A stretch of DNA of 64,000 nt from the NCBI RefSeq assembly GCF_963677715.1, contig NZ_OY782495.1, positions 2,532,001 to 2,596,000 of the forward strand, written 5' to 3'. Positions within the stretch are counted from its first letter, which is position 1. The number at the start of each line of letters is the position of its first letter. The translations under genes and the position numbers were made by a program. The DNA comes from an uncultured Bacteroides sp. GTDB lineage: Bacteria > Bacteroidota > Bacteroidia > Bacteroidales > Bacteroidaceae. The notes beneath the pieces were generated by a model. That model searched no databases. It worked only from the letters and a program-made list of their open reading frames with translations, and was not told the DNA's origin. This document shows, piece after piece, positions 1 through 8,827 of this stretch.

Positions 1-1281
1 GTAGCAATGGCAGATTTGCACCTGGCCAACCGTAATGATGATTTGTCTCAGTTTAGCGAGGGATTCCTGACAGATGTGAATGCACTCATAGCAGATGTGA
101 AAAATACAGGGACAAAGGTATACGGATTAACGTTGGGCGATATGAGTTGGGATCAATATTGGTATACCAACAGTTTTGCACTTCCTGAATACCTTACCTG
201 GATGCATAAAATAAATTGCACGGTATTTAATGTAACCGGTAACCATGATAATGATCCTTATGGTGCGGGAGACTGGTTGGCGGAACAGGCATATAAAAGA
301 GTGATCGGGCCGACTTATTATTCGTTTAATCTGGGTAATATTCATTATGTCGTATTGGATGATATTGTTTATATCAATACCGGAGGCTCTTATGGAGTAA
401 TCGGTAGCCGCAATTATAATGGTGCCATAGTAGCCGACCAGATAGCTTGGTTGAAGAAGGACCTGGCAACCATTACTGATAAAAGTACTCCTATTGTTGT
501 GGCTATGCACATCCCGTTGCATGAGAATCCGACAGCTGTTACCAGTGATGGCGGTCAGGTCGATCAGGTTTCATTGGATAATGGTAATGAGTTGATGGCT
601 TGCCTGAATGGCTTTTCTAAAGTGCACATTTTGAGTGGGCATACTCACATTAATTTCTCGGTGGAGGCTTCGGATGCTTTAATGGAACATAACACGGCTG
701 CTGTGTGTGCTACATGGTGGTGGACGGGAAGGAGCGGATATGCAGGAAATCAGATTTGCAAAGATGGTTCCCCCGGAGGCTATGGCGTTTGGCATATGGA
801 CGGAGACAACATGCAATGGTATTATAAAAGCATAGGTTACGATAAAGATTATCAGTTCAGATCTTATGACTTAAACAAAATCCAGATTACGGCAGCCGCT
901 TATGCACCTAATTCTACGGATGAAGATTTGGCTCCTTATGTAGGTACCTATGCCAGTTTGAACAGTAGGAATGAAGTCTTAATCAATGTTTGGGGATATG
1001 ATTCAAAATGGAAAATAGAAGTGACGGAGAATGGCAAACCACTCACTGTGACCAGAGTTTCCGGACTCGATCCGCTTCATATTGTTTCTTACGAGGCAAA
1101 GAGACTGAACGTGGGTGCTGTGCCGACCAGTGCTTTTGTTACTTGTAAAACGGCACATTTATTTAAAGTCACAGCTTCGTCTGCCACATCTACACTGATG
1201 ATCAAAGTAACCGACCGGTTTGGAGGTGTGCATACCGAAACGATGTCCCGGCCAAAAGAGTTTGGCTACCTGATGCAATAA
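1..1281 (+). CDS. Calcineurin-like metallophosphoesterase, 5' end missing
   Basis: The reading frame is open from the first base, so the gene begins upstream of the window. Numbered from the ATG at position 7, the metallophosphoesterase signature is complete: DxH (Asp3, His5), GD (44-45), GNHD (78-81), His168 and GHTH (211-214), which would hold a two-metal centre and hydrolyse phosphoesters. About 190 residues follow the catalytic part, matching the C-terminal domain of the Bacteroides calcineurin-like phosphoesterase C family. Those proteins normally also have an N-terminal beta domain and a signal peptide, presumably in the missing part. A SusC gene follows after 37 bases with no visible promoter or terminator between, so the phosphatase probably belongs to the same uptake operon. 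The substrate cannot be read from the sequence. Confidence 0.88.
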   Translation, partial: VAMADLHLANRNDDLSQFSEGFLTDVNALIADVKNTGTKVYGLTLGDMSWDQYWYTNSFALPEYLTWMHKINCTVFNVTGNHDNDPYGAGDWLAEQAYKRVIGPTYYSFNLGNIHYVVLDDIVYINTGGSYGVIGSRNYNGAIVADQIAWLKKDLATITDKSTPIVVAMHIPLHENPTAVTSDGGQVDQVSLDNGNELMACLNGFSKVHILSGHTHINFSVEASDALMEHNTAAVCATWWWTGRSGYAGNQICKDGSPGGYGVWHMDGDNMQWYYKSIGYDKDYQFRSYDLNKIQITAAAYAPNSTDEDLAPYVGTYASLNSRNEVLINVWGYDSKWKIEVTENGKPLTVTRVSGLDPLHIVSYEAKRLNVGAVPTSAFVTCKTAHLFKVTASSATSTLMIKVTDRFGGVHTETMSRPKEFGYLMQ

Positions 1282-1318
1282 ACGCAAATACAATAACATA
1301 ATTAAAGATGAATGTTTT

Positions 1319-4300
1319 ATGAGTTTACAACTTAACTTGAGGATGTTCTTTGTTTCGCTAATTTTATTATTGGTGACGCTGCCCATATTGGCGCAAAACA
1401 AAGAAATCAGAGGAACTGTGTATGAAACAGATGGCAGAACGCCTCTGGTAGGTGCTACTGTGTTGGCTAAAGGAACTGCCAATGGCAGCATAACAGACCT
1501 GAATGGAGAATATAAACTAAAGTTAACCGGTGAACATCTGGTCTTGGAGTTTCAATCCTTAGGATTCACTAAGCAGGAAATACCTGTAGGCAGGCAGAGT
1601 GTCATTAATGTGGTGATGAAGGAATCTGCTGTTCAGTTGGATGGCGTTGTGGTCACTGCACTGGGACTGACGCGTGAAGAAAAATCTCTGGGATATGCAG
1701 TCACTAAAGTGAATAGCGAAGCATTGACCAGCAGTATTTCTAGCAATTGGTTAAACTCCATGTCGGGTAAGGTTGCCGGATTAACTTTTGATCAGGCAGG
1801 CTCGGGCCCCGGTGGCTCCATGCGTGTTACTTTACGCGGAGATCAATCACTGAACTATGGAAGTAATGAGGCTCTTTTTGTTGTAGATGGCATTCCTGTT
1901 TCATCGGGAACTACAGCTACGGTTAGTGCAAGTAACTATGCAAATGCCGACGCGCCGGTAGATTTTGGTAACGGAGCGAGTGATATCAATCCGGAGGATA
2001 TTGAAAGCGTTACTGTGCTGAAAGGCCCTGCCGCAACTGCCTTATATGGATCAAGAGCTGCGAATGGTGCTATTGTGATTACCACCAAATCGGGCCGTAA
2101 GGATAAAGGCATAGGCATAACGGTTAATTCATCGGTTTCATTTGAGCAAGCCGGCTATTTTCCTGACTTTCAAACAAAGTACGGTTCCGGTTCCGATATG
2201 GGGCAGAATGAATATTGCTTTTGGCCGTTAACTTCGGCTATGGCATCCGATGGAGTGGCAACCGGACAGAATATCTCACGCTATGCTTTCGGCGAAAAGT
2301 TCGACCCAAGCAAACTACGTTACCAATATGCTTCAAAAGATTGGGAAACCGGTACATTTACCAAAACTCCCTGGGCGTATCAGGACGATTGGTATACAGG
2401 TATCTTCCAAACAGGTGTAACCTACAATAACACGGTTACTATAGATGGCAGTAATGGGAATGGAACGAATACCCGTTTGTCTATTACCGACACGCGCAAT
2501 GACTGGATTTTACCTAATACCGGTTATGAAAAGCAATCTGTTTCGCTGGCCTTCAATACGGAGGTAAACAAATACATTAAACTGAATGCCAAAGTAAACT
2601 ATTACCATAAAGGCAGTGATAATATGCCGGTGAGTGGCTATGACGAAACATCGGTGATGTATGCTTTGGTTTGGGGCTACAATTCGAATAGCATAAACGA
2701 TTGGAAGAATGAATACTTTCAGCACAGATACAATTATGCAAACTGGTCGAATGTGACCAGTGAAAACGGCAATAGCCTTGTGTTTCCTTCGTCGAGCTCA
2801 TATAACCCTTATCGCACTCTTTACGAAGAAGTGAGTACTTTGGATAAAGATCGGATGTTCGGTAATATAGGGTTAACCTTTTCTCTTTATAAGGGGCTGA
2901 CGCTTGATGTGAAGTCAGGATTGGACATGAATGATGAGTTTCGCACGCAGCGTAAACCCTTTTATGTAGCCGGTGCCGAGAATGGATTTTATCGTGAACA
3001 AACTATCCGGCAGTATGAGTTTAATACTGATTTTCTCCTTAAATACATTAATAACTCATGGGTAAACAAGCACTTGGGCTTTACTGCTGCATTGGGTGGC
3101 AATAACATGACGTCTAAATACTTCACGAATAAGATAACACTTAGCCAACTTAATGAAGAAGGGGTTTATAATACTGAAAACGTGCCTGCGGGTATAACCC
3201 CCGATCCCTATAATTATAGGAGTAAAAAAGTAGTGAATAGTCTGTATGGTTTGACTTCACTCAGTTGGGACGATACTTATTTTCTGGATATCACGGGACG
3301 TAATGACTGGTCGAGTACGCTTGCCAGAGGCAATTGGTCTTTCTTTTATCCTTCGGTATGTGCCAGTGTGCTCTTAGATAAAGTATTCAATTTTCAGCAA
3401 TACGCCTCATGGGTAGACTTTATGAAGTTTCGCTTATCGTGGGCCAATGTAGGTAACGATACTTCTCCTTATGCGCTCGATCAATATTATGGTTCTACGA
3501 ATTACTCCGGTGGTTATGTGTTGCCTGGCACCATACCCGATCCGATGATTAAGCCCGAAAATGTAGAAAGCTGGGAAACAGGATTGGAAGTCAGGCTTTT
3601 GCAGAACCGGATAGCGTTTGATGTGGCGTTGTATACTTCTTCTACTACAGATCAGATTGTTTCGGCGGATATGGATCAAATAACAGGTGCTACGGGTATG
3701 AAGATCAATGCGGGTGAAATACAAAACAAAGGAATAGAAGTATCGGCACGTTTTGTGCCTGTAAGAAACAGGGATTTCACCTGGTCGTTTAATGTGAATT
3801 GGTCGAGAAACTGGAATAAGTTGGTTAGCCTGCAAGACGGATGGGATCCGAATGAACCACTCCAGACTGATATGGGAACAACAATTGGCAGTAGAACATA
3901 TATCTATTCTTATGTGGGGAAGGAGATGAATGTTATTTACGGGCGCGGATATCAAAGAGCTCCTGAAGGTTCCTTCTATCTGGATGAGAATGGCAAAAAA
4001 ATAGATTGTTCGGGAATGGAATTGGTTGATGCATCCACCGGATACCCTGTTTTGGATACAGACCCTACAAGAAAAATCGGTAAAGTAAATCCGGATTGGA
4101 GAGCGGGTATGACGCAGAGTCTGACTTATAAGAACATTACTCTATCGGCCGATTTCTCGGCCCAACTGGGTGGCAATTGTTTCTCGGTAACAAACTTTAG
4201 TCTTTCTTATCAGGGTAAATTAAAGAATTCACTCGAAGGTCGCTATGACGGATTGGTGCATGAAGGGGTAAATGCGGTGAAGAGTTCCGATGGTACAATA

Positions 4301-4645
4301 ACGTATACTAAGAACAACACCATAACCAGTAACATACAGACGTATTACAATACATACATCTGGAATCGGAACAACACGGAAGCTAATACTTTTGACACCT
4401 CATTCCTTAAACTAAAGGAAGTGCGCTTGGATTACAAACTGCCTGTTGAGGTTTGCCTGCGTACGGGATTTCTGCAGGGAGCCAGCATTGGTGCATATGC
4501 CACCAATATCTTTTGCCTGACAAGCTTTCCGCAATACGACCCTGAGACGGGGATGCTCAATGGCAGCAATATCTACAAAGGTATTGAGACAATGGCTTAC
4601 CCTATGACACGTACGTATGGAATGAACATTAAACTTTCATTTTAA
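1319..4645 (+). CDS. SusC/RagA-family TonB-linked outer-membrane protein
   Basis: This 1108-residue protein is a TonB-dependent outer-membrane transporter of the SusC type. A signal peptide (roughly residues 1-25, ending LPILAQ) precedes a carboxypeptidase-regulatory-like domain (about 28-110, with the RGTV start and PLVGATV motif). The TonB-box-like stretch VVVTALG and the plug domain (DGIPV, NPEDIESVTVLKGPAATALYGSRAANG motifs) come next, then the long beta-barrel, which ends in the terminal-Phe signature (KLSF). Such proteins form a lidded pore with a SusD lipoprotein and import glycans or other oligomers. The SusD gene starts at or within 15 bases after the stop. The ATG at 1319 is chosen because the in-frame signal peptide begins there. 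The ligand is unknown; the adjoining phosphoesterase suggests a phosphorylated compound, which is only an inference. Confidence 0.95.
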   Translation: MSLQLNLRMFFVSLILLLVTLPILAQNKEIRGTVYETDGRTPLVGATVLAKGTANGSITDLNGEYKLKLTGEHLVLEFQSLGFTKQEIPVGRQSVINVVMKESAVQLDGVVVTALGLTREEKSLGYAVTKVNSEALTSSISSNWLNSMSGKVAGLTFDQAGSGPGGSMRVTLRGDQSLNYGSNEALFVVDGIPVSSGTTATVSASNYANADAPVDFGNGASDINPEDIESVTVLKGPAATALYGSRAANGAIVITTKSGRKDKGIGITVNSSVSFEQAGYFPDFQTKYGSGSDMGQNEYCFWPLTSAMASDGVATGQNISRYAFGEKFDPSKLRYQYASKDWETGTFTKTPWAYQDDWYTGIFQTGVTYNNTVTIDGSNGNGTNTRLSITDTRNDWILPNTGYEKQSVSLAFNTEVNKYIKLNAKVNYYHKGSDNMPVSGYDETSVMYALVWGYNSNSINDWKNEYFQHRYNYANWSNVTSENGNSLVFPSSSSYNPYRTLYEEVSTLDKDRMFGNIGLTFSLYKGLTLDVKSGLDMNDEFRTQRKPFYVAGAENGFYREQTIRQYEFNTDFLLKYINNSWVNKHLGFTAALGGNNMTSKYFTNKITLSQLNEEGVYNTENVPAGITPDPYNYRSKKVVNSLYGLTSLSWDDTYFLDITGRNDWSSTLARGNWSFFYPSVCASVLLDKVFNFQQYASWVDFMKFRLSWANVGNDTSPYALDQYYGSTNYSGGYVLPGTIPDPMIKPENVESWETGLEVRLLQNRIAFDVALYTSSTTDQIVSADMDQITGATGMKINAGEIQNKGIEVSARFVPVRNRDFTWSFNVNWSRNWNKLVSLQDGWDPNEPLQTDMGTTIGSRTYIYSYVGKEMNVIYGRGYQRAPEGSFYLDENGKKIDCSGMELVDASTGYPVLDTDPTRKIGKVNPDWRAGMTQSLTYKNITLSADFSAQLGGNCFSVTNFSLSYQGKLKNSLEGRYDGLVHEGVNAVKSSDGTITYTKNNTITSNIQTYYNTYIWNRNNTEANTFDTSFLKLKEVRLDYKLPVEVCLRTGFLQGASIGAYATNIFCLTSFPQYDPETGMLNGSNIYKGIETMAYPMTRTYGMNIKLSF

Positions 4646-4660
4646 ATGGATTACCGGATT

Positions 4661-6232
4661 ATGAGTAAGATAAAGAATATGATAATAGGAGGATGTATGG
4701 TTGCTGCACTGTCTGCGTGTACATCTAATTTTGAAGAGATCAATACGAATCCCAACAAAACAACGGTTGGAGAGATTAAGGCGATTGGTATGTTTGAGCC
4801 TCTACTTTATGATGGAGCAAATACCTGGCAAAACTATACGTGGTATTGGAGCAATGAATTGATACAATTCACTGCATTTACCGGTGGCACAACCCGTCAG
4901 GAGCATCGCTATTTTATTAGTGACGGTAACTGGCAGAGCGTGTGGAACTTTTATGCGAAATATGCAAATAACTCTCTGCACATGTCCGATTTGGCTATTG
5001 AACAAGAAGACCCTTCGTTGGAAGCGATTGCTTTGACTTTTAAAGTCTTGTTTATGTCTAACCTTACCGATATGTTTGGCGATATACCTTACGAAGAAGC
5101 TTTCTCGGCCCGTAAGGTTGGAGGAACAACGAAGCCTAAGTTCGATACTCAACAATCCGTTTACGAGCAGATGTTTGCCGACTTGGAAGCTGCCAACAAG
5201 ATTTATGCAATGAATCCTACGTTTAGTAAACCTGCATTAGACGGTATGTATGGAGGGGATATGGCGAAATGGCGTAAGTTTAATAATTCGCTTTATCTGC
5301 GTTTACTGTGCAGGGTAAGTGGTCGGTCGGAAATGAATGCAGGTGCAAAGATGACTGAAATAATGAATAACTCCTCTCTTTATCCGGTTTTTACTTCCAA
5401 CAGCGATAATGCGACTGTAGCTTTTTCCGGCTCTGATCCTTATCGGAATGAATTTGCCGATACCAACGAAGGTAACTTTACCAGCTCGGGCCGAAAGTTA
5501 ACCCAACAGTTGATAAAGATGACGGTGGTTACCGATAATGGCGCGCAGGTATATCAGGATCCCCGCCTGGCCATCTGGGGGAAAAAGAATCCGAGTACAG
5601 CCTCCAATCCGAATAATATCTGGATAGGTACGGTAGCCGGATGCACTGAGGAAGAACGAAACACCGTTGATAGAGGTACTTCATGGCTCAACACGCCTGT
5701 CTTTTGCCGGGCGGATGCTCCGGGCTGCTTTATGGATTATGCTGAGTTACAATTCATTTATGCTGAGGCCGCTTTGAAAGGATATATTTCCGGCGGAGAA
5801 TCACAGGCAAAAACGTATTATGAAGCCGCCGTAACGGCATCACTCCAAAAATGGGCTCCGTTTGGAAGTTACAGTGAGACTCCGGTAACTATATCCGCCG
5901 ATGACATTACTGCTTTTCTTCAGTCTGCTCTGGCTTCGTGGGATGCTTCTACGAATAAAGAAGAGCTGATTGCCGATCAGAAGTTTTTAGCACTGTTCTG
6001 GATTGGTATGGAGGCTTACCATGAGTATCGCCGGACAGGATATCCGCAGTTAACTATCGGAGGGGGGACGGTATATAATGATTATGTGCTGCCTACGCGT
6101 TTTGCCTATCCTACCACCACTATGGCTACCAATGGGGCAAATGCTCAGATAGCTATTGATAGAATGGGCGGGGAGAATAACATGAAGACTCCTGTGTGGT
6201 GGAGTAAACAGGCTATCTTACAAGGTAAATAA
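4661..6232 (+). CDS. SusD/RagB-family surface nutrient-binding lipoprotein
   Basis: The protein is about 523 residues when started at the ATG at 4661. That start gives a normal lipoprotein signal (MSKIKN, hydrophobic core, LSAC lipobox), so Cys would be lipidated. An ATG at 4646 directly abuts the SusC stop codon and would add five residues. The early INTNPN motif, the TPR-like helical regions and the C-terminal fold match the SusD-like type 2 family, which caps the SusC barrel and captures ligand at the cell surface. Translation is probably coupled to SusC because the genes touch. Binding specificity cannot be read from the sequence. Confidence 0.93.
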   Translation: MSKIKNMIIGGCMVAALSACTSNFEEINTNPNKTTVGEIKAIGMFEPLLYDGANTWQNYTWYWSNELIQFTAFTGGTTRQEHRYFISDGNWQSVWNFYAKYANNSLHMSDLAIEQEDPSLEAIALTFKVLFMSNLTDMFGDIPYEEAFSARKVGGTTKPKFDTQQSVYEQMFADLEAANKIYAMNPTFSKPALDGMYGGDMAKWRKFNNSLYLRLLCRVSGRSEMNAGAKMTEIMNNSSLYPVFTSNSDNATVAFSGSDPYRNEFADTNEGNFTSSGRKLTQQLIKMTVVTDNGAQVYQDPRLAIWGKKNPSTASNPNNIWIGTVAGCTEEERNTVDRGTSWLNTPVFCRADAPGCFMDYAELQFIYAEAALKGYISGGESQAKTYYEAAVTASLQKWAPFGSYSETPVTISADDITAFLQSALASWDASTNKEELIADQKFLALFWIGMEAYHEYRRTGYPQLTIGGGTVYNDYVLPTRFAYPTTTMATNGANAQIAIDRMGGENNMKTPVWWSKQAILQGK

Positions 6233-6262
6233 AAAGGTATGTATAAAGCTAAAATATATGGT

Positions 6263-7498
6263 ATGAAAGTGAATCGTTTTTGTAAATTAGTTAGCGTTGG
6301 TCTGTTGTGTTGGTGTTGCTTGTTCATTGCATCTGCACTTCTATCGTCTTGTGAGGATGACAATGACCGGAATTCAGGAACTGCCTCTTTTGGCATTGAA
6401 GGCGCACCCACAGGGCTTGCTGTTGAGGCTTCGGGTAAAACGCAAAGCTATATTGTTCGTTCTAATCGTCCGTGGAAGATTGTAGCGCAGGCTGAAGGTA
6501 GTTGGGTTAAGGTGTTTCCCGATGAAGGCGATGCCGATGGCATTTTCCGGATTATTGTGAGTGAGAATGCCACCTTTGAAACCCGAATGATGAATTTTAG
6601 TATTGTTGTTGATGGGGAAGAACAGCCTGTTTTGTTTCGCGTAGACCAGGCGGCAAATGTGCCTTATATATCGGTAGACGCTTCGACAAGCGGAGTGAGC
6701 ATACCGGCTGCAGGTTCAACGTTTTCTGTGGCAGTGAAGGCCAATGTTGATTGGAAGTATTCTGTCAATGGCGCCGACTGGCTCACAGAGGCTGCGGTTA
6801 CGGGTAGTGCAATATCATTACTGGCTGCGCCCAATATGGGAGATGCCCGTACGGCAACTCTTACTATCTCCTCTGATGCTTATCCGGAATTAACACAGAC
6901 GGTTGCTTTGACCCAATCGTCGGCCGAGGCTATTCTGGAAGAAGATTTTAATTGGCTCACTTACGGCAATACGGTTCAGTACGAAACAACCGGCGAAACC
7001 CGTTATGATTTATGGACGGACGAAGAGAAAGCACATGGATGGTATAGCACACCGGTTGTTGCGGCCGATAATCAACAACTCTGTTATGCACGTCCGGGAT
7101 TCGTGAAACTGGGAAAAACCAGTTACGGAGGCGATCTTATTTCGCCTAAGCTGTCGGGACTTCAAGGCACGCATGATGTAACGGTAACCTTCAAGGCTAC
7201 TGCTTATATTTCAAAGGGAGGAGCGAAAGACGACAATGTGCTGAATGTCTCTGTGATAGGCCCCGGCACAGTTTCGGCTCAGCAGTTTATTATTGATAAT
7301 TTTCCTAATTCCAGTAACAATGAGAACGGAACCGATTACAATGTTTGGGCTCCTTCTATTGCACAGCGGCAATTTGTGATTACCGGAGCTACCTCCGAAA
7401 CACAGATTAAGTTTCTTGCGGGAGCTTATGAGCTCACCGGAGTAGGACAAGGAAAGAACAGAATATTCTTAGATGACATAAAAGTTATGTTGAAATAA
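6263..7498 (+). CDS. BACON-domain surface lipoprotein, probable glycan/ligand binding
   Basis: Started at the ATG at 6263, this 411-residue protein has a long hydrophobic signal and an LLSSC lipobox. An ATG at 6239 would put eight residues before the positively charged start. Two BACON-like immunoglobulin modules follow, at about residues 45-130 (with SNRPWKI and W..V..DEG) and 131-220 (with ANVDWKYSV and LTQSSAE). BACON domains are typical of Bacteroidota carbohydrate-handling surface proteins. The remaining roughly 190 residues form an unrecognised beta-rich domain starting EEDFNW and ending with FLDDIKV, resembling a jelly-roll binding module. Its place after SusD matches the SusE/F position in Sus operons, so it is probably an accessory ligand-binding lipoprotein. 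A hairpin lies just downstream. Confidence 0.82.
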   Translation: MKVNRFCKLVSVGLLCWCCLFIASALLSSCEDDNDRNSGTASFGIEGAPTGLAVEASGKTQSYIVRSNRPWKIVAQAEGSWVKVFPDEGDADGIFRIIVSENATFETRMMNFSIVVDGEEQPVLFRVDQAANVPYISVDASTSGVSIPAAGSTFSVAVKANVDWKYSVNGADWLTEAAVTGSAISLLAAPNMGDARTATLTISSDAYPELTQTVALTQSSAEAILEEDFNWLTYGNTVQYETTGETRYDLWTDEEKAHGWYSTPVVAADNQQLCYARPGFVKLGKTSYGGDLISPKLSGLQGTHDVTVTFKATAYISKGGAKDDNVLNVSVIGPGTVSAQQFIIDNFPNSSNNENGTDYNVWAPSIAQRQFVITGATSETQIKFLAGAYELTGVGQGKNRIFLDDIKVMLK

Positions 7499-7524
7499 GA
7501 TTGTTGACAGGACTAATGAGAATG

Positions 7525-7564
7525 CCCAATCGCCCGGCTATGCATTGGCTGCCAGGCGGTTGGG
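7525..7564 (+). terminator. Probable terminator of the SusCD operon
   Basis: The arms CCCAATCGCC (7525-7534) and GGCGGTTGGG (7555-7564) pair over 10 bp with one G-U wobble around a 20-base loop that can pair further. The bases after it are only moderately T-rich (AATATTTGTTATT). It lies 27 bases past the BACON gene stop. Confidence 0.55.
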
Positions 7565-7664
7565 AATATTTGTTATTGCATCGGGTGCTTTAGTGAGCAG
7601 TACCGGTTTGATCAACGGAAGTAAACAAGTTTGTGCTAATTTCTGTTTATTAGATAGATTTATA

Positions 7665-7672
7665 TATATTTG
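7665..7672 (+). promoter_or_regulatory. -7 promoter element of the beta-barrel gene
   Basis: TATATTTG matches the Bacteroides -7 consensus TAnnTTTG and sits 26 bases before the ATG at 7699. No clear -33 TTTG is visible at the usual distance, so the promoter is assigned from the -7 box and position only. Confidence 0.55.
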
Positions 7673-7698
7673 TCCCGAAATATAAAACGCAATAACTT

Positions 7699-8340
7699 AT
7701 GAAAAGATTTACTAGTGCTTTAATGTTAGCCGTATGCCTGGCTATGGCTATGCCCGCTCAGGCGCAAATTAAGCTGGGTGTGAAAGGTGGTTTGAACTTA
7801 GCTTCTGCTTCGCTTTCTGATGCATGGAAAGAGAAGAGTAATTCCGACAATTACACAGGTTTCTTTGTTGGACCAATGATCGACATTACGGTTCCTTTTG
7901 TAGGTATTGGCGTAGATGGAGCCCTGATGTACTCGCAGAAAGGAACTAAATTTTCTTTTGATAATGGTGGTGTGTCTATGGATAAGACTTTTAAGCAACA
8001 AGGCATTGAGATACCTATCAATTTGAAGTATTCTATTGGTTTGGGCAGCATGCTGGGTATTTATTTTGCGGCCGGTCCCAGTTTCTTCTTTAATATGAAA
8101 TCAGATGATAAGGTGACACTGGATAATGCAGTAGCTGCAATTGATTATGAGAAGTCCGAAGTAGCCCTGAACCTTGGGATGGGAGTGAAGCTCGTTAAGC
8201 ATTTGCAGATTGGAGTGAACTATAACATGCCACTCACCGACTCTGCTAAGGCAAGTGTAGATAGTGGCTCTTATGCCAGCCTGGACGGAAAATCATTTAA
8301 AACAAAGGTTTGGCAGGTATCGGTAGCTTATCTCTTTTAA
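7699..8340 (+). CDS. Porin-family outer-membrane beta-barrel protein
   Basis: This 213-residue protein has a clear Sec signal peptide (MKRF, hydrophobic core, cleavage near PAQAQ) and then repeated amphipathic strands. It begins KLGVKGGLN and ends VSVAYLF, with the terminal aromatic residue used for outer-membrane insertion. It fits the small Bacteroidota outer-membrane beta-barrel family (PorT/OMP_b-brl_2 type), with about eight strands. Its role is unknown; family members may be structural or stress-related. It is monocistronic, with its own -7 promoter box and a terminator hairpin about 120 bases downstream. Confidence 0.88.
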   Translation: MKRFTSALMLAVCLAMAMPAQAQIKLGVKGGLNLASASLSDAWKEKSNSDNYTGFFVGPMIDITVPFVGIGVDGALMYSQKGTKFSFDNGGVSMDKTFKQQGIEIPINLKYSIGLGSMLGIYFAAGPSFFFNMKSDDKVTLDNAVAAIDYEKSEVALNLGMGVKLVKHLQIGVNYNMPLTDSAKASVDSGSYASLDGKSFKTKVWQVSVAYLF

Positions 8341-8388
8341 AGTTGCTCGATTATTCTCTTTAGTTGCCTTATTTTTTATGCCGAAAAG

Positions 8389-8420
8389 CTTGTTTTTTGT
8401 TGTGTAATGTACTATATTTG
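8389..8420 (+). promoter_or_regulatory. Stand-alone Bacteroides-type promoter
   Basis: CTTG at 8389-8392, a 20-base gap and TATATTTG at 8413-8420 match the -33/-7 consensus well. No ORF of useful length follows; a terminator begins about 40 bases after the -7 box. Confidence 0.5.
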
Positions 8421-8426
8421 TAAGCG

Positions 8427-8492
8427 TAATCATAAAGTATATTCAAATTATAATAGAGTAAAAGGGGGAAGTTGCGACTTCTTCCTTTTTTT
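8427..8492 (+). ncRNA. Candidate small RNA of about 65 nt
   Basis: The start is inferred as about 7 bases past the -7 box at 8413-8420, and the end is the U-tract of the terminator at 8461-8492. The predicted transcript would have an A/U-rich 5' half and a strong 3' hairpin, a common layout for bacterial small RNAs. Alternatively the hairpin may simply end the beta-barrel mRNA, which stops at 8340, and the promoter match may be chance. Transcription evidence would be needed to tell. Confidence 0.35.
8461..8492 (+). terminator. Intrinsic terminator
   Basis: AAAGGGGGAAGT (8461-8472) pairs with ACTTCTTCCTTT (8477-8488) through a TGCG loop, with two G-U pairs, and is followed by an uninterrupted T-run to 8492. 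This is a textbook intrinsic terminator for rightward transcription. Confidence 0.75.
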
Positions 8493-8520
8493 GTGTCCCA
8501 ACCGGCTTTCGACCGAAAGG

Positions 8521-8608
8521 ACGGTTGCATTTCCTCCAAGTGACGGTTGCATTTTAGTGATATGACGGTTCAATTCGGGCAATTGCACGGTTGTATATTC
8601 ACAATAAC
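8521..8608. repeat. Four degenerate direct repeats, period 22 bp
   Basis: ACGGTT occurs at 8521, 8543, 8565 and 8587, spaced exactly 22 bp. The first two units share ACGGTTGCATTT; the third and fourth are more diverged (ACGGTTCAATT, ACGGTTGTATAT). The regular two-turn helical period suggests protein-binding iterons or an eroded tandem repeat. Confidence 0.7.
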
Positions 8609-8827
8609 AAGGCTTATCATCACCATTTTGCTTACTTGTTATCGAAATAACTCCTATTGAAATAAAGTTTTTCTCTTGTTGTTGCCCCAAAAACATCTTT
8701 GTGTATTTGGAAATAGAAGGGATGGTTAATAAAACATAATTCTGCTCTTGACAAGAATGAGTTCATTTTCCTGATTTTTATAGCAAATTCATGTAAGAAG
8801 AGATCTGCTTTTGTGTTCGGCACTTAT

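Larger units (their letters stand above)
8341..8827. other. Non-coding region with stand-alone promoter, terminator and 22-bp repeats
   Basis: This 487-base stretch separates the beta-barrel gene (+) from the converging helix-hairpin-helix gene (-). It holds a promoter-like sequence (8389-8420), an intrinsic terminator (8461-8492) and four 22-bp-spaced ACGGTT repeats (8521-8608). I see no credible gene between 8609 and 8827. Confidence 0.6.

Noticed and set aside
127-522. Long minus-strand ORF inside the phosphoesterase gene
   Set aside because: It is antisense to a well-supported protein with intact motifs and has no family features.
8521-8608. CRISPR array
   Set aside because: Only ACGGTT plus a few bases are shared, units are 22 bp in total and no cas genes are near, so repeat and spacer structure is absent.
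8632-8823. A 63-codon ORF just after the helix-hairpin-helix gene on the minus strand
   Set aside because: It shows no family motif, and a second frame overlaps it. The spacing after the upstream stop is suggestive, but codon content looks random.
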